Shown: positions 39,039 to 50,473, counted from the first letter of the stretch. The stretch: DNA of 64,000 nucleotides from Rhizobium sp. 32-5/1 (GCF_029537235.1 NZ_CP120638.1:2046001-2110000), one strand, 5' to 3'. A program made the numbers and translations. Notes: generated from the letters alone by a model not told the origin.

Positions 39039-40652
39039 CTATGCCAGAATTGCATCCGCAGCCTTTTCCGCGATCATGATGACTGGCGAGTTGGTGTTGC
39101 CCGAGACGATCGTCGGCATGATCGAGGCATCGACGACGCGCAATTTTGAGAGCCCATGCACCCGCAACTGCGGATCGACCACGGCCATCGTGTCGCTGCC
39201 CATCTTGCAGGTGCCGACCGGATGGAAGATCGTCGTGGCGATATCGCCGACGCGGCGGATCAGGTCCTCGTCGCTCTGGTACTCCGTGCCCGGCAGCATC
39301 TCCTGCGGCCGGTATTTTCGAATGGCGCCGGCCTCCATCAGACGCCGGGCATGACGGATGGAATTGGTCGCAACCATCCGGTCGCCCGCGGTCGAAAGAT
39401 AATTCGGGCGGATTTCCGGAGCAACGGAAAGATCCCGCCCACCGACATGCACTGTCCCCCGGCTTTCCGGCCGCAGGTTGCAAACCGACACGGTGACTGC
39501 GGGATAACGGTGCAGTGGCTCCCCGAGCCTATCTGTGCTGAGCGGCTGCACGTGATATTCGAGATCGGCGGTCGCCACTGACGGATCGCTCTTGGCGAAG
39601 ATGCCAAGCTGGCTCGGCGCCATCGACAGTGGCCCGGACCGACGCAGCATATATTCAAGCCCCATGCCTGCCCGCGTGAAAAGGTTGTGATAGAGCTGGT
39701 TCAGTGTCCTGGCGCCCTCAATGCGGAAGACGGTGCGGATCTGCAGATGGTCCTGCAGGTTTTCACCGACGCCGGGCAGCGCATGGCTTGTTTCGATTCC
39801 GGCCTCGGAGAGAATATCCGGGCGCCCGATCCCTGATAGCTCCAGGATTTTCGGTGAATTGATCGCACCCGCGGACAGAACGACCTCACGGTTGGCGCGG
39901 GCGAAATGGGTCTGCCCGTTCAATCGGAACTTGACGCCGGTCACCGTCCTGCCGTCGAATTCCAGCCGCTCGGTTTCAGCCCCTGTCAGCACGCGCAGGT
40001 TCGGCCGCTTCATCGCCGGGCGCAGGAAGGCCTTTGTCGTGTTCCAGCGCAACCCGCCGCGTTGGTTGACCTCGAAATAACCCGAGCCCTCATTGTCGCC
40101 ATCGTTGAAATCGTCGGTTTTCGGGATGCCAAGCTCTTCGGCTGCATCCCGAAAGGCATCCAGGATCGGCCAGGACAGCCGCTGTTTTTCCACCCGCCAT
40201 TCGCCGCCGGCCCCGTGCATCGAAGACTTGCCGCGATAATTGTCTTCCGATTTCAGGAAATAGGGCAACACGTCGTCCCAGCCCCAGCCGGAATTTCCGG
40301 CCTGACGCCATCCGTCATAGTCGGCCGCCTGCCCGCGCATATAGATCATGCCGTTGATCGACGAGCAGCCGCCAAGCACCTTTCCGCGCGGATAGGGAAG
40401 CGACCGGCCGTTCAATCCGGCTTCGGCCGCGGTCTTCATCATCCAGTCTGTGCGGGGATTGCCCATGCAGTAGAGATAACCGATGGGAATGTGGACCCAG
40501 TGATACCGGTCACTGCCGCCCGCTTCGAGCAGAAGGACGCGGCTCTTCGGATTGGCAGAGAGCCGATTGGCCAGGACGCATCCCGCCGATCCCGCTCCGA
40601 CGATGATGAAATCGTAGCTTCCATCCTCAATTGCTGCATCATTCACACGCAT
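39039..40652 (-). CDS. GMC-family FAD oxidoreductase (choline dehydrogenase-like)
   Basis: A 537-residue flavoenzyme. The FAD site is [20 protein letters not shown] signature 1 is [18 protein letters not shown] and signature 2 is [17 protein letters not shown]. The catalytic His region is [11 protein letters not shown] with [18 protein letters not shown] enzymes oxidise primary or secondary alcohols to aldehydes or ketones. It is the last gene of the sugar/polyol operon; a GTG at 40658 overlapping the kinase stop is an alternative start to the ATG used here. The context suggests a polyol or sugar substrate rather than choline. Confidence 0.88.
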   Translation of the reverse strand: MRVNDAAIEDGSYDFIIVGAGSAGCVLANRLSANPKSRVLLLEAGGSDRYHWVHIPIGYLYCMGNPRTDWMMKTAAEAGLNGRSLPYPRGKVLGGCSSINGMIYMRGQAADYDGWRQAGNSGWGWDDVLPYFLKSEDNYRGKSSMHGAGGEWRVEKQRLSWPILDAFRDAAEELGIPKTDDFNDGDNEGSGYFEVNQRGGLRWNTTKAFLRPAMKRPNLRVLTGAETERLEFDGRTVTGVKFRLNGQTHFARANREVVLSAGAINSPKILELSGIGRPDILSEAGIETSHALPGVGENLQDHLQIRTVFRIEGARTLNQLYHNLFTRAGMGLEYMLRRSGPLSMAPSQLGIFAKSDPSVATADLEYHVQPLSTDRLGEPLHRYPAVTVSVCNLRPESRGTVHVGGRDLSVAPEIRPNYLSTAGDRMVATNSIRHARRLMEAGAIRKYRPQEMLPGTEYQSDEDLIRRVGDIATTIFHPVGTCKMGSDTMAVVDPQLRVHGLSKLRVVDASIMPTIVSGNTNSPVIMIAEKAADAILA

Positions 40653-40654
40653 GG

Positions 40655-42184
40655 TCACGCCGCCACTCCAGCAACGACAGGCTGCACCGCCGTCAGACGC
40701 CGCCAGAGCGGCGCCATCGCCTCGGTGATATCGTTATAGAGAGCGTAGCGCCTGATATAATGCGCCTCAAGCGCGACGTTTGGACGATAATGCCGCTCGG
40801 TCTGGACCATGGCCGCCGCACCCGCTTCAAAATCCGCGAAGATGCCGACGCCGGTGCCGGCCGCAATCGCTGCCCCCAGCGCTCCGGTTTCGCGCGAGCG
40901 GGCGACCGTGACGAGAACGCCGAGCACATCGGCAAAGATCTGCGGCCAGATCAGGCTGCGCGACCCGCCGCCGGACAGCACGGCCTCGTTGAACACGGCA
41001 CCTGCCTTGCGGATCGTTTCGATATGCTGGCGATGACCGAAGGCGACACCCTCCAGCAGCGCGCGAACGAGATGCCCCTTGGTGTGCCAGCCGGCAATGC
41101 CGTAGAACCCGGCCCGCGCGTGGCCGTCCTGCTGGGCGCCGTAGAGAAAGGGATGGTAGAGCGGATCATCTGCCGAGGGATCAACCGCCCCGGCAAGCGC
41201 GCAAGCCGCATCGAACGGCGAAACGCCTTCTTTATGCCCGCCTTCGAAGAATTCCCGCACCAGCCATTCGAGATTGGCAGCCGAGGTGGCGCTATTTTCC
41301 ATCGCCATGTAGCGGCTGCGATCGAAGGTCGAGGACATGAAGACCGGCCCATCGAGGTCGGGTCCGTCGATGATGACCTGGTTGATGCTCCAGGTACCGG
41401 CGATGATCGAGGCGCTGCCGGTGCGCGTCACGCCCGAGCCGAGCGCCGAAGCGACGACGTCGAACAGACCGCCCACCACGGGCGTGCCAGCCGCGAGCCC
41501 GGTCTGCGCCGCCACTTCTTCTGTGACAGTGCCTGCAATATCGGCACTTTCGATTAGCCGCGGCAGGAGGTCCAGGCAATCGCCAAGGCCATAGGCCTCC
41601 ATCAGCGCCTTGTCGTAACCACGCGCGGCAAGATCGAGCAGCCCGGCACCGGACATGTCGGACACCTCGCTGACGCGCTCGCCGGTCAGGCGGTTGACGA
41701 TGAAATCCTTGGAGAAGAACACCGTTCCGATCCGGTTGAACTGCTCCGGCCGATACCGCTTCAGCCAGGCGAGCAGCGTCGGCGTCTGCGATGGCCATGG
41801 GCGCTGGCGGGCAATCGGATAGGTCCGGTCGCCGACACCAGCAGCACGCCATTCATCGACCAGCCCGGATGCCCGCGTATCGAGCGACTGGATGCCGAGC
41901 AGCGGAGCGCCTTCGCGATCGAGCGCATAGAGGCCGTTTCCATGCCCGGCGCAGCCGATCGCGGCGATCTCCTCCGGCTGGATTTTCGCCCGCTCGATGC
42001 AGGCGCAGATAACCTGCCGCGCATTGGTCCAGAGTTCGTCAAGCCCGCGTTCGACATGGCCGGCGCTCGGCATGCGGCTGTGCCCTTCCTCGCAGGCATA
42101 GGCGATTTCGTTGCCCGCCCGGTCGAAAATCACCGCCTTGATGACGGTGTTTCCGGCGTCGAGCCCCAAAAGATAGTTTTTCAT
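40655..42184 (-). CDS. FGGY-family carbohydrate kinase (LyxK-like)
   Basis: A 509-residue kinase with the FGGY fold: phosphate-binding [20 protein letters not shown], substrate region [18 protein letters not shown] and [15 protein letters not shown], ATPase motif [19 protein letters not shown]. The stretch [20 protein letters not shown] resembles E. coli L-xylulose kinase LyxK. The substrate is therefore likely a ketopentose, ketotetrose or polyol. It lies between the aldolase and the GMC enzyme in the operon. Confidence 0.88.
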   Translation of the reverse strand: MKNYLLGLDAGNTVIKAVIFDRAGNEIAYACEEGHSRMPSAGHVERGLDELWTNARQVICACIERAKIQPEEIAAIGCAGHGNGLYALDREGAPLLGIQSLDTRASGLVDEWRAAGVGDRTYPIARQRPWPSQTPTLLAWLKRYRPEQFNRIGTVFFSKDFIVNRLTGERVSEVSDMSGAGLLDLAARGYDKALMEAYGLGDCLDLLPRLIESADIAGTVTEEVAAQTGLAAGTPVVGGLFDVVASALGSGVTRTGSASIIAGTWSINQVIIDGPDLDGPVFMSSTFDRSRYMAMENSATSAANLEWLVREFFEGGHKEGVSPFDAACALAGAVDPSADDPLYHPFLYGAQQDGHARAGFYGIAGWHTKGHLVRALLEGVAFGHRQHIETIRKAGAVFNEAVLSGGGSRSLIWPQIFADVLGVLVTVARSRETGALGAAIAAGTGVGIFADFEAGAAAMVQTERHYRPNVALEAHYIRRYALYNDITEAMAPLWRRLTAVQPVVAGVAA

Positions 42185-42216
42185 TCTGAACCCCTCCCAA
42201 GGTCCGAAATTGCTGC

Positions 42217-43059
42217 TCAGCCCTGCTGGTAACGTGCGAAAGCCTGTTCGCCGCTGGCGTTCTCATGGATGATCGCCATCAGTCCGCGCACCACGGCACT
42301 TGGATTGGCGTGCTGATAGATGTTGCGCCCATAGACCATGCCCATTGCGCCCTGCCTCATCAAGGCCGCGGACTTCTCGAAAACGATCCGCAAGTCCTCC
42401 TTGCCGCCGCCGCGCACCAGAACCGGGCAGCGGGCCGCTTCAACAACCCGATGAAAGTCTTCAGCATTGGTGGTCGGGTCAGCCTTGACGATATCGGCCC
42501 CCATTTCGCGGGCAAGCCGTGTCAGCGTGACGATCTTGTCGGCATCGCCATCGACCATGTAGCCGCCTTTTTCCGTGACCGGCTGCATGACCAGCGGTTC
42601 GATCATCAAGGGCATGCCATACTTGTCGCAATCGGCCCGCACGCGGGAAATGTTCTGCACGCATTGGCGAAACAGGTCCGGCTCGTCGGGCAGCATGAAC
42701 AGGTTGACGACCACGCAGGCCGCATCCATTTCCAACGCGCCGATCAGCGGCTCGGCCTCGTTCTGCAGCACCGCCCACATGTCGCGGTGACGGATGCGGT
42801 TATAGGGATTGCCCATGTCGATGCGCATGACCAGCGCCGGCTTGTCCTTGCCGGGCACGTCCTGCAGCAGGTCCGCCTGGCCATAGTTCATCTGGATCGC
42901 ATCCGGTCCGGCGGAGACCAGCGCCTGGACGACGGCCTTGATATCCTCCAGCCCATCGAGAAACGACGGCTCGTTGCAGACGCCGTGATCGATCGCCACA
43001 TCAAGGCAGCGGCCGTTGCCGAACAGCCGGTTCATCCGGACTTTGCTGTTGTTTCGCAT
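42217..43059 (-). CDS. Class I aldolase of the LsrF/FbaB/DeoC group
   Basis: A 280-residue TIM-barrel aldolase. AIDHGVCNEP is the strand-1 loop; Lys192 in ADIVKADPTTN aligns with the Schiff-base lysine of LsrF; VLVRGGGKEDL and GMVYGRNIYQHANPSAVVRG are the phosphate-binding end. It would cleave a ketose phosphate, or perform an LsrF-like thiolysis. AAGGAG 6 bases before the ATG at 43059 decides the start over the internal ATG at 43035. It follows the dehydrogenase gene directly. Confidence 0.87.
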   Translation of the reverse strand: MRNNSKVRMNRLFGNGRCLDVAIDHGVCNEPSFLDGLEDIKAVVQALVSAGPDAIQMNYGQADLLQDVPGKDKPALVMRIDMGNPYNRIRHRDMWAVLQNEAEPLIGALEMDAACVVVNLFMLPDEPDLFRQCVQNISRVRADCDKYGMPLMIEPLVMQPVTEKGGYMVDGDADKIVTLTRLAREMGADIVKADPTTNAEDFHRVVEAARCPVLVRGGGKEDLRIVFEKSAALMRQGAMGMVYGRNIYQHANPSAVVRGLMAIIHENASGEQAFARYQQG

Positions 43060-44780
43060 GTTGTGCTCCTTGGTTCATTCCTTGCGGAAAGCATGTCTTC
43101 ATCGACGCCGTGGCGTCCGGTGAGAAGGGTGAGAAAACGGGTGCGCTCGCCGGCGCACTGAGCGGGCGTCCAGCGCTTTTCCTGTGCCAGCAGATCAAGC
43201 ACAGCATCCATCATGTCGAGCGACAGTTCGCCCGAGACGGCCAGCGTCGTTCGCCGCAAAAGCAGGTCGTCGAGATGTTCGACGGCTTCTTCGCGGATCA
43301 GGAACTCCAATTCGCGCACCGAGTAGCCGGCATGGGGTAGCGCGACATCGGGACCTGAAGCGATGAAACCGGCTACCGCCTCGGCATCCGTGCCGTACCG
43401 GCCAAACAGTTCAGCCATACGCTCGCCGGAAATGCCCTTGGCTGTGGCCACGCCGGCAAGCCAGACCGACACATCGGCGGGAAACGCCCTCCCGCCGCCG
43501 ATCGGCCGGTCGGTTGTTGCAACACGCCGCGGCTGTCGGAGCCGTTCCAGCGCCATGTCGGCGGCCAGTTCGCCGAAGGAGCGGAACGTCGTCCACTTGC
43601 CGCCAATCATGCATAGCACCGGCGGCCCGCCATCCCTCGGCTCCACGACCGTGCAGAAATGGTCGCGTGGAATACGGCCTGTAAAACTGTCGGTGCTGGC
43701 CGGCAGCGGCCGCACGCCGGCAAACTGGAAGACGATCTCCTGCGGCCTGATCTTGATGTCGGGCAGCACGAAGGCCAGCGATTGCAGGATATAATCTCGC
43801 TCGTCCGCCTCGCAGCGCACCGTTTCGGGATTATCGACACGGATATCGGTGGACCCGACCAGAACCTTGCCAAGATAGGGAAACAGGATACAGATCCGGC
43901 CGTCCTCGTTCTCGTAATAGATCATGTGATCGGCAAGTGCTGCGCGCAGCTCCGCATTGTCGATGATCAGGTGCGAGCCCTTGGTGCCGCCCATCAGGCG
44001 TGCCGGCCGCGCTTCCGGCGAAAACAGGCTTTCGTTGGCGATGTCGATCCAGCCGCCGGTGGCATTGATGATCAGCGCCGGCTCGACGGCGACGGACGCG
44101 CCGTCGATCTGGTCTTCGACACGGTATCGGCCATCCTCCGTGCGCCGCAGTTCCGCATAGTTCAGCGCCGCTGCTCCGAACTTGGCTACAAGACCGTCCT
44201 GCAGAAGCTCGACGCCCAGCCGTTCCGGATGGCTGACCCAGGCGTCGAAATAGGTAGCCGAACTCTTGATGCCGGGATTGAGCGCCGGCCATTTTTCAAG
44301 CGTCGTGCGCCGACCGCGAAACTGGTGGCGCGGCATCAGCGCCCGCTTGCGCGTCAGGAAATCATAGATGCTGAGGCCAGCCTTGATGGCAATGGCGCCG
44401 CGCCTACTCGGTCGTCGCGTCAACCCCAGGAACCGGACGATGCCATTGCCCAGACCGGAAAAGATATCGAACACCGGCACCGTCGTCGGCAGTGGCGCGA
44501 CGTAATGCGGCGCGTTGCGCAGCAGCCGGTCGCGCTCGACCAGCGATTCCTGCACGAGCTTGAACTCACCGTTTTCCAGGTAACGAAGCCCGCCATGCAC
44601 CATGCGCGACAGCGCCGAACTGGCACCGGAGCAATAGTCGTGTTTTTCGACGAGCAGCACATTCAGCCCCTGCAGCGCCAGCTCCCGAAAGACGCTGATG
44701 CCGTTGATGCCGCCGCCGATGACGCACACGTCCACCTTCGGGCTCTGGCGGAGCCCGTCCAATATCTCTTCCCGTTTCAT
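43032..44780 (-). CDS. FAD-dependent polyol-phosphate dehydrogenase (GlpD/EryB-like)
   Basis: A 582-residue flavoprotein as written. FAD site VCVIGGGINGISVFRELALQ, then EKHDYCSGASSALSRMVHGG and HGGLRYLENGEFKLVQESL are classic GlpD features; the C-terminal DAO_C helical domain follows. GlpD oxidises glycerol-3-phosphate and EryB oxidises erythritol-phosphate, both passing electrons to quinone. The last 14 codons overlap the aldolase. One extra T at 43088-43090 would end the protein at 43075 (MLFRKE), before the aldolase ribosome-binding site, which looks more natural. Confidence 0.87.
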   Translation of the reverse strand: MKREEILDGLRQSPKVDVCVIGGGINGISVFRELALQGLNVLLVEKHDYCSGASSALSRMVHGGLRYLENGEFKLVQESLVERDRLLRNAPHYVAPLPTTVPVFDIFSGLGNGIVRFLGLTRRPSRRGAIAIKAGLSIYDFLTRKRALMPRHQFRGRRTTLEKWPALNPGIKSSATYFDAWVSHPERLGVELLQDGLVAKFGAAALNYAELRRTEDGRYRVEDQIDGASVAVEPALIINATGGWIDIANESLFSPEARPARLMGGTKGSHLIIDNAELRAALADHMIYYENEDGRICILFPYLGKVLVGSTDIRVDNPETVRCEADERDYILQSLAFVLPDIKIRPQEIVFQFAGVRPLPASTDSFTGRIPRDHFCTVVEPRDGGPPVLCMIGGKWTTFRSFGELAADMALERLRQPRRVATTDRPIGGGRAFPADVSVWLAGVATAKGISGERMAELFGRYGTDAEAVAGFIASGPDVALPHAGYSVRELEFLIREEAVEHLDDLLLRRTTLAVSGELSLDMMDAVLDLLAQEKRWTPAQCAGERTRFLTLLTGRHGVDEDMLSARNEPRSTTCETTAKSG

Positions 44781-44792
44781 GATGGCGATCCG

Positions 44793-45803
44793 CTACCTGT
44801 CCATGTCAGTCAGTTTCGCCGTTATGGCCGTATCGATGGCGGCAAGTTCGGCCGCCTCGAGCCGGATGGTCCCGGCCCGCGCATTGTCGATTGCCTGTGC
44901 CGGATTGCGCGCCCCGCAGAGCGCGAAGGTCACGCCGGGCTGGGCGAGCGTCCAGGCAATCACCGTCTGGGCGATGCTGGCGCCGTGTCCTTCCGCGACC
45001 GGCCGGATGGCGTCAGCAAGCGCCGTTGCCTTCTGCCGGTTGCCGACCGAAAAGCGCGGATTGTCCTTGCGCTGGTCGTCCCCGGAAAACACCCGGTCCG
45101 GACCGATGGTGCCGGAGAGCAGGCCGAGTGCCAGCGACGAGTAACTCAGCGTCGCAATGCCGTTGGCCCTGGTCAGCGGCAGCAGATCCACTTCGATCTC
45201 GCGGTCGATCATGCTGAACCGCTCCTGGATCGCATCGAGACCACCGGCGGCAATATAGGCATCGAGATCGTCCTTGCTGACATTGCTCGCCCCGATCGCC
45301 CGGATCTTGCCGGACGTACGCAGGTCTTCCAGCGCTCGCATGGTCTCCTCGATCGGCGTCGTCGGGTCCTGCCAATGGGTGATGTAGAGATCGATATAAT
45401 CGGTCCCGAGCCGCGCCAGGCTTTCCTCGACCTCGTGAACAATCGCGTCGCGCCCGAGATAACGGTGCACTGGCTTGCCATCCTGATCGAAGAAATGCCG
45501 GCCCATCTGCGTATGCCAGACAAGGCCGCATTTGGTGGCGATGACGGCCTTGTCGCGACGGCCTGCCAAGGCCTTGCCGACGATTTCCTCGGAGCGTCCA
45601 AGCCCATAGGCCGGCGCCGTGTCGATCAGCGTCACGCCGGCATCGAGCGAGGCCTGGATCGCGGCGATGGATTCGTTTTCATCCGTCCCGCCCCACATCC
45701 AGCCGCCGATCGCCCAGGTGCCAAGACCCACCGCCGAGGCGGAAACGCCGGATTTGCCGATCTCGCGTGTCAATTGCTGTCCAGTCTGGTCCTGTCCGCT
45801 CAT
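44793..45803 (-). CDS. Aldo/keto reductase
   Basis: A 336-residue TIM-barrel NADP(H) oxidoreductase with the full tetrad Asp61, Tyr66, Lys91 and His143 (LIDTAPAYGLGRSEE, VIATKCGL, YITHWQDP). It resembles the YajO/YghZ branch. In this operon it may reduce an aldose or oxidise a polyol. Start ATG 45803 overlaps the regulator stop by ATGA, and its own stop is 12 bases before the GlpD-like gene. Confidence 0.9.
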   Translation of the reverse strand: MSGQDQTGQQLTREIGKSGVSASAVGLGTWAIGGWMWGGTDENESIAAIQASLDAGVTLIDTAPAYGLGRSEEIVGKALAGRRDKAVIATKCGLVWHTQMGRHFFDQDGKPVHRYLGRDAIVHEVEESLARLGTDYIDLYITHWQDPTTPIEETMRALEDLRTSGKIRAIGASNVSKDDLDAYIAAGGLDAIQERFSMIDREIEVDLLPLTRANGIATLSYSSLALGLLSGTIGPDRVFSGDDQRKDNPRFSVGNRQKATALADAIRPVAEGHGASIAQTVIAWTLAQPGVTFALCGARNPAQAIDNARAGTIRLEAAELAAIDTAITAKLTDMDR

Positions 45804-46815
45804 GCCCGTCTTCCTTCACTATTTGCCAGTGCGAGTACCCGCGCACCCGTCGCCTCGTCAGTCACCAGCGTATCCAGATGATTGCCCCTGAGCACGCTGA
45901 GGATCGGACTGACCTTGTTCGGCCCGCTCGCGACCCCGATCTTGGTCGGGATCGAGGCGAATTCGGGCAGCGTCAGCGATACCAGCGAGCGGTTGAGGCT
46001 GTAATCGCAGACTTGACCTTGATCATCGAGCAGATGGGCAAGCAATTCGCAGGACGCGCCGGAGCGCTCGATGGCCGCGCGATCCGCGCTTGAGGACGGA
46101 TGCAGGTCGTAATAGCTGCTGTCGTCCGACAGGATCGAGCCGATACCGACCACCGCGATCTCGCTTCGCGCGCCCGTTTGAACACATCGGCGACGGAGCG
46201 CATGTTGATCAGCATGCCGCGCTCGGCAGCGCTATCGGCAAACAACGGCGCGTGGATCTGATAGGAGCGCCCGCCCAGCCGATCGGCCATCATGGTCGAG
46301 ACGTGGTTGACGTCCGTATAGTGTTTGCCCTGGACGCAGCCGGTCGCCGGGATGACCTCGACTGCGTAGCGTCGCTGCGCCTGCAGGCCGGCAACCACGG
46401 CGCTGACGCCCTTGCCGCCGGTGATGCAGATCGTGTCGCCATCGGTGATTTCCTCCAGAAGCAACCGCGCTGCGGCTTCGCCAACGGCTTGCAGGGCCGT
46501 CTGCAGATTGTCGGAAACCGTCGGCACGACGATGGCGCGGCTGATGCCGCCGAGCGCCACCAGTTTTTCTTCCATATCCACCAGCGGCTCGACCGGCGAC
46601 TTGATCTTGATCTCGACGAGACCCAGTTGCCGGCCGCGCTTGATCAGGCGGTTGACCGTTGCGTGCGAGATGCCGAGCTGATCGGCGATCTGCGCCTGCG
46701 TCAGGCCTTCGAGGAAATGCAGCACCAGCGCCTGGTGCATCTGCCGGGCGATGACGATTTCCTCGCGCGGCGCGTTGACGGCTTTGAGTTTGGCGATCGG
46801 CCTATTGGGCGACAT
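45800..46815 (-). CDS. SorC-family sugar-responsive transcriptional regulator, frameshifted in this assembly
   Basis: The N-terminus has a helix-turn-helix (LTQAQIADQLGISHATVNRL IKRG region, residues about 38-60), followed by the sugar-binding domain (ITGGKGVSAVVAGLQAQRRY). The frame breaks at 46173-46175; one extra base gives FKRGARSEIAVVGIGSILSD and 338 residues. SorC regulators include EryD and LsrR, which respond to phosphorylated pathway intermediates. Placed inside the operon between the permease and the aldo/keto reductase, it most likely represses its own operon. Confidence 0.88.
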
Positions 46816-46816
46816 A

Positions 46817-47809
46817 TCAGGCAGCCTTCCGCTTGTGCAGGAAATGATCGATGGAAACAGCGGCGAGCAGAATGCAGCCTTTGATCATGTCTTGCCAATA
46901 GACGGAGACGTCAAGCAGGATCAAGGAGCTGGTGACGACGGAGAGCAGGGCAATGCCGAGGATCGCACCGAGGATGGTACCCGAACCGCCGTTGAGCGAG
47001 GCGCCGCCGATCACCGCGGCTGCGATGATGTTGAGCTCCATGCCGACGCCGAAGGTGGGGGTCGCAGCACCGAAACGGGACATGTAGATGACGCCGGCGA
47101 CACCCGAGAGCGTTGCGCAGAGAACCGTCACCCAGAACTTTACCTGGTTGGTCTTGATGCCGGAATAGAGCGCCGCCTTCTCGTTGCTGCCGGTGTAGAA
47201 CACCTTGCGGAAAGCGGTTGCCCGGCGCAGCAGGAAATCGAACAGCACGACGACGGCGACGAAGATCAGGATCACATAGGGAACACCGTAGAATGTGCCC
47301 TGCCCGACGGCCTTGAACGAGGGCGGCAGCGTAAACAGCGACAGCGGCGTGCCCTTGGTGATGATCAGGCAGATGCCGCGCACGATCACCATTGCTGCCA
47401 GAGACGTGATGAAATGGTTGAGCCCCACCACCGTGACGAAGAAGCCCATGACGCAGCCGATCAGGCCGCTGGCGATGATGCCGATCAGCGATGCGCTCCA
47501 GGGATCGAGCCCCATCAGGAACAATGAGCCTGACAGCACCATCGAAAAACACACGACCGAGCCGACCGACAGGTCGATGCCGCCGACGATCAGAAGGATG
47601 GTCATGCCGACGACGACGATGCCTTCCACCGAAAACGACATCAGCATCGCCCGGAAATTGCCCAGCGTCAGGAAGTGCGGCGAGGCAAAGCTCATGATGA
47701 TGCCGAGCGCCAGGATGATGGCAATCAGCCCCGCCTCGCGCATTGTCCCCAGCCGTTTCCAGCCCGGTGCTCGCGCCTGATGTGCCGTTGTCAACGTAGC
47801 GTCCGCCAT
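46817..47809 (-). CDS. ABC sugar importer permease (CUT2 type)
   Basis: A 330-residue membrane protein of the RbsC/LsrC family with about ten helices. Landmarks are GIDLSVGSVVCFSMVLSGSL and AAAVIGGASLNGGSGTILGA, which contact the ATPase. GGAG before the ATG at 47809 fits the start MADATLTTAHQ; an ATG at 47848 overlapping the ATPase gene is weaker. Only one permease gene is present, so it would act as a homodimer. Confidence 0.92.
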   Translation of the reverse strand: MADATLTTAHQARAPGWKRLGTMREAGLIAIILALGIIMSFASPHFLTLGNFRAMLMSFSVEGIVVVGMTILLIVGGIDLSVGSVVCFSMVLSGSLFLMGLDPWSASLIGIIASGLIGCVMGFFVTVVGLNHFITSLAAMVIVRGICLIITKGTPLSLFTLPPSFKAVGQGTFYGVPYVILIFVAVVVLFDFLLRRATAFRKVFYTGSNEKAALYSGIKTNQVKFWVTVLCATLSGVAGVIYMSRFGAATPTFGVGMELNIIAAAVIGGASLNGGSGTILGAILGIALLSVVTSSLILLDVSVYWQDMIKGCILLAAVSIDHFLHKRKAA

Positions 47810-47837
47810 GACCTTGTCTCCTGCCCCTGCTTTTTCT

Positions 47838-49376
47838 TTATGCGGCATGCTCTGATGCCTTTGAATTGTTATGACCACCGATGCCGGATGCGAGCCGCAT
47901 AATCGCCTCTTCCGTCATCGCCTCGCCCTCGACCTCGCCGGCAACCCTGCCTTCACGGATGACGAGAACCCGATCGCAAAGGCCTAAAAGCTCCGGCAGT
48001 TCCGAGGAAATGACGACGATGCCTATGCCGGAGCGCGCGAGATCGCGCAGGAGCCGGTGGATTTCCGATTTTGCCCCGACATCGATGCCGCGCGTCGGCT
48101 CGTCCATCAGGATCACCTTGGGATTGACAGCCAGTTGCTTGGCGATCGCCACCTTCTGCTGGTTACCGCCCGATAGCGACGAGACCGGCATGTCTATGCC
48201 GCCCATGCGCACGCCGAGCCGCTTGACCATATCCCGGGCACGATCGGCCTCGGCCTTGGAATTCAGCAGGCCCAATGGCCCGGTCAGCGATTTGAGATCG
48301 AGGACCGCGATGTTCTGCGCAATCGAGAGATCGAGGAAGATGCCGGAGCCCTTTCGATCCTCCGAGAGATAGACCACGCCCGCCTTCACGGCCTGCGCAT
48401 AGGACCGGATCACCAACCGCTGCCCATGCAGCTGAACTTCGCCTTTCGTAACCGGCCGCAACCCGCAAATGCCCTCGGCAATCTCCGTGCGGCCCGAGCC
48501 GATCAGCCCGCCGATGCCGAGAATTTCGCCCTTGCGCAGTGCAAAGCCCACACCCTTGAAGCGGTTGCCATCGCCGAGATCACGGACGCTGAGAATGGTC
48601 TCTGCCGTCCGCTCCGCCGGCGCCTGTTTTTCCGGATAAAGCTGGGTAATCTCGCGGCCGACCATGCGGCGCACCACTTCGTCCGGCGTCAGATCCTTGA
48701 CGTTCGCCGTCGAAACATAACGTCCATCGCGAAACACGGTGACGCGGTCGCAGAGGCTGAAGATTTCCGCCATGCGGTGGCTGATATAGATAATGGAGAT
48801 ACCCTGCGCCTTCAGATCGCGGATGATGCCGAACAGAACCTGCGCCTCCGATTCCGTCAGCGCCGCTGTCGGCTCGTCGAAGATCAGCACCCGGCAATCG
48901 AGCGTCAGCGCCTTGGCGATCTCGACCAGCTGCTGGCTGGAAATCGAGAGGTCACCGACCTTGCGGCGCACGTCGATCGGCGCCAGCCGGTTCATCACGA
49001 CCTGCGCCTCCCGCTCCAGCCGACCATAATTCATGAACGGCAAACGCCTTCGGTTCGTCGTCGCCATGAACATGTTTTCCGCCACCGTCGCATCGGGGCA
49101 AAGCGCGATCTCCTGGTGCACGAGACCGATCCCCAGCGATTGCGCCACGGCGGGAGACGTCACTTTCACCGGCTTGCCGTTGACGAGGATTTCGCCCTCG
49201 CTCGGCTGCAAGACGCCGGCGATGATGTTCATCAGCGTCGATTTGCCGGCGCCGTTTTCGCCGCACAGCGCATGGACTTCGCCCTTTTCTAGGTCAAAGC
49301 TCACATCCGTCAACGCCTTGATAACACCGAAGTGCTTGCTGACATTGCGGATTTCCAGAACCGGCACAGACGCCAT
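47838..49376 (-). CDS. ABC sugar importer ATPase, two fused nucleotide-binding domains
   Basis: A 512-residue RbsA/LsrA-type protein. Domain 1 has Walker [10 protein letters not shown], signature [15 protein letters not shown] and Walker [12 protein letters not shown]. Domain 2 has the degenerate P-loop [14 protein letters not shown] usual in this class, signature [15 protein letters not shown] and [17 protein letters not shown] precedes the ATG at 49376. It energises the permease encoded next. Confidence 0.94.
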   Translation of the reverse strand: MASVPVLEIRNVSKHFGVIKALTDVSFDLEKGEVHALCGENGAGKSTLMNIIAGVLQPSEGEILVNGKPVKVTSPAVAQSLGIGLVHQEIALCPDATVAENMFMATTNRRRLPFMNYGRLEREAQVVMNRLAPIDVRRKVGDLSISSQQLVEIAKALTLDCRVLIFDEPTAALTESEAQVLFGIIRDLKAQGISIIYISHRMAEIFSLCDRVTVFRDGRYVSTANVKDLTPDEVVRRMVGREITQLYPEKQAPAERTAETILSVRDLGDGNRFKGVGFALRKGEILGIGGLIGSGRTEIAEGICGLRPVTKGEVQLHGQRLVIRSYAQAVKAGVVYLSEDRKGSGIFLDLSIAQNIAVLDLKSLTGPLGLLNSKAEADRARDMVKRLGVRMGGIDMPVSSLSGGNQQKVAIAKQLAVNPKVILMDEPTRGIDVGAKSEIHRLLRDLARSGIGIVVISSELPELLGLCDRVLVIREGRVAGEVEGEAMTEEAIMRLASGIGGHNNSKASEHAA

Positions 49377-49444
49377 TACAGTCTCCTCCCGAACGCTTGC
49401 GGTGGCTGCCCGGAATGAAACATCCCGGACAGCCGGCACGAAGA

Positions 49445-50473
49445 TTACTCCTCGATACCCTTCGTGCCCCGCCGCTTCAGATACTTGTCCCAGTAGAAGT
49501 CGTCGGCATTGTCGGCCGTGACGATCGACAGGCCGTTATCGACGAAGGGAATGCTCATCGGGTTGAAACCGACACGCTTGGCGTCGTTCATCGGGTCGAT
49601 GAGTTCCGGATGCTTGGCAAGCCAGAGAAGCATGAAGCCCATATAGCCCTGCATGCCCTGGTTCGGATTGATCGAGCCGAACACTTCGCCGGCCTTGATC
49701 ATGTCGAGGATATTGGCGTTGACATCGGCGCACATCACCAAAATCTTGCCGCCGGTCTCCTTGTTGGCCTGCGATGCGCCGATGGCCGAATTGGCTTCCG
49801 GCATGAACACGGCGCCAAGGTTCGGATGCGCCTGCTTCAGGCTCATCAGGCCCTGATAGGCCTTGTTCGGATCCTGGTTGGAGGCCGCCCGGCCGACCAG
49901 CTTCATATCAGGGTATTTCTCGGTCATGCGGGCAATGAAGGCGGCGATGCGCTTGTCGTGATTGTCCTGACCCGGATTTTCCAGAACCGCGTATTCCCCC
50001 TTGCCGCCCATCTTCTCGGCGATCGCGTCGGCCGCATAGGTGCCTTCGCGGGTGTTATCCGAGGTGATGAAGGAGATACGCTTGGAGAGCGGCGCATCGG
50101 CTGCGAAGGTGACGACCGCCGTGCCCTGATCGATCGCCCGGTTGATCGGCTCGATGAACGGGTCCGAGTTCATCGGATGCACCAGAATGCCGGCCGGGTT
50201 CTGGGCGAGTGCCTGGTCGAATGTGGCGATCTGCTTGTTGACGTCATATTCCGGCGTGCCGGTATAGGCGGTCTCGCAACCGAGCTGCTGGCCCGCCTGC
50301 TTGAACATTTCATAGACCGGGAACCAGTATTCGACGCCCGAGACCATGACGTTCATGACGTATTTTTCGCCCGGCTTGCAGCGAAACGGGTTTTCCGTTT
50401 CAGCGCTGGCAGGGCCGGCAAATAAGGTGGTTGCAAGGACCGCCATTGCGGTCGTGCTTAGAAAATTGCGCAA
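49445..50473 (-). CDS. Periplasmic sugar-binding protein of the ABC importer
   Basis: A 342-residue type I periplasmic binding protein of the RbsB/LsrB class. The signal peptide is [20 protein letters not shown] ending ASA. Ligand-domain landmarks are [38 protein letters not shown] and [17 protein letters not shown]. The start is a TTG at 50473, chosen because AGGAGGAA lies directly upstream and the signal peptide begins there; longer frames lack both. It is the first gene of the nine-gene operon. Confidence 0.92.
   Translation of the reverse strand: MRNFLSTTAMAVLATTLFAGPASAETENPFRCKPGEKYVMNVMVSGVEYWFPVYEMFKQAGQQLGCETAYTGTPEYDVNKQIATFDQALAQNPAGILVHPMNSDPFIEPINRAIDQGTAVVTFAADAPLSKRISFITSDNTREGTYAADAIAEKMGGKGEYAVLENPGQDNHDKRIAAFIARMTEKYPDMKLVGRAASNQDPNKAYQGLMSLKQAHPNLGAVFMPEANSAIGASQANKETGGKILVMCADVNANILDMIKAGEVFGSINPNQGMQGYMGFMLLWLAKHPELIDPMNDAKRVGFNPMSIPFVDNGLSIVTADNADDFYWDKYLKRRGTKGIEE

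Noticed and set aside
43659..45881. 740-codon plus-strand open frame
   Set aside because: It lies opposite the GlpD-like and aldo/keto reductase genes, which have full motifs; the antisense product is Arg/Asp-rich and featureless.
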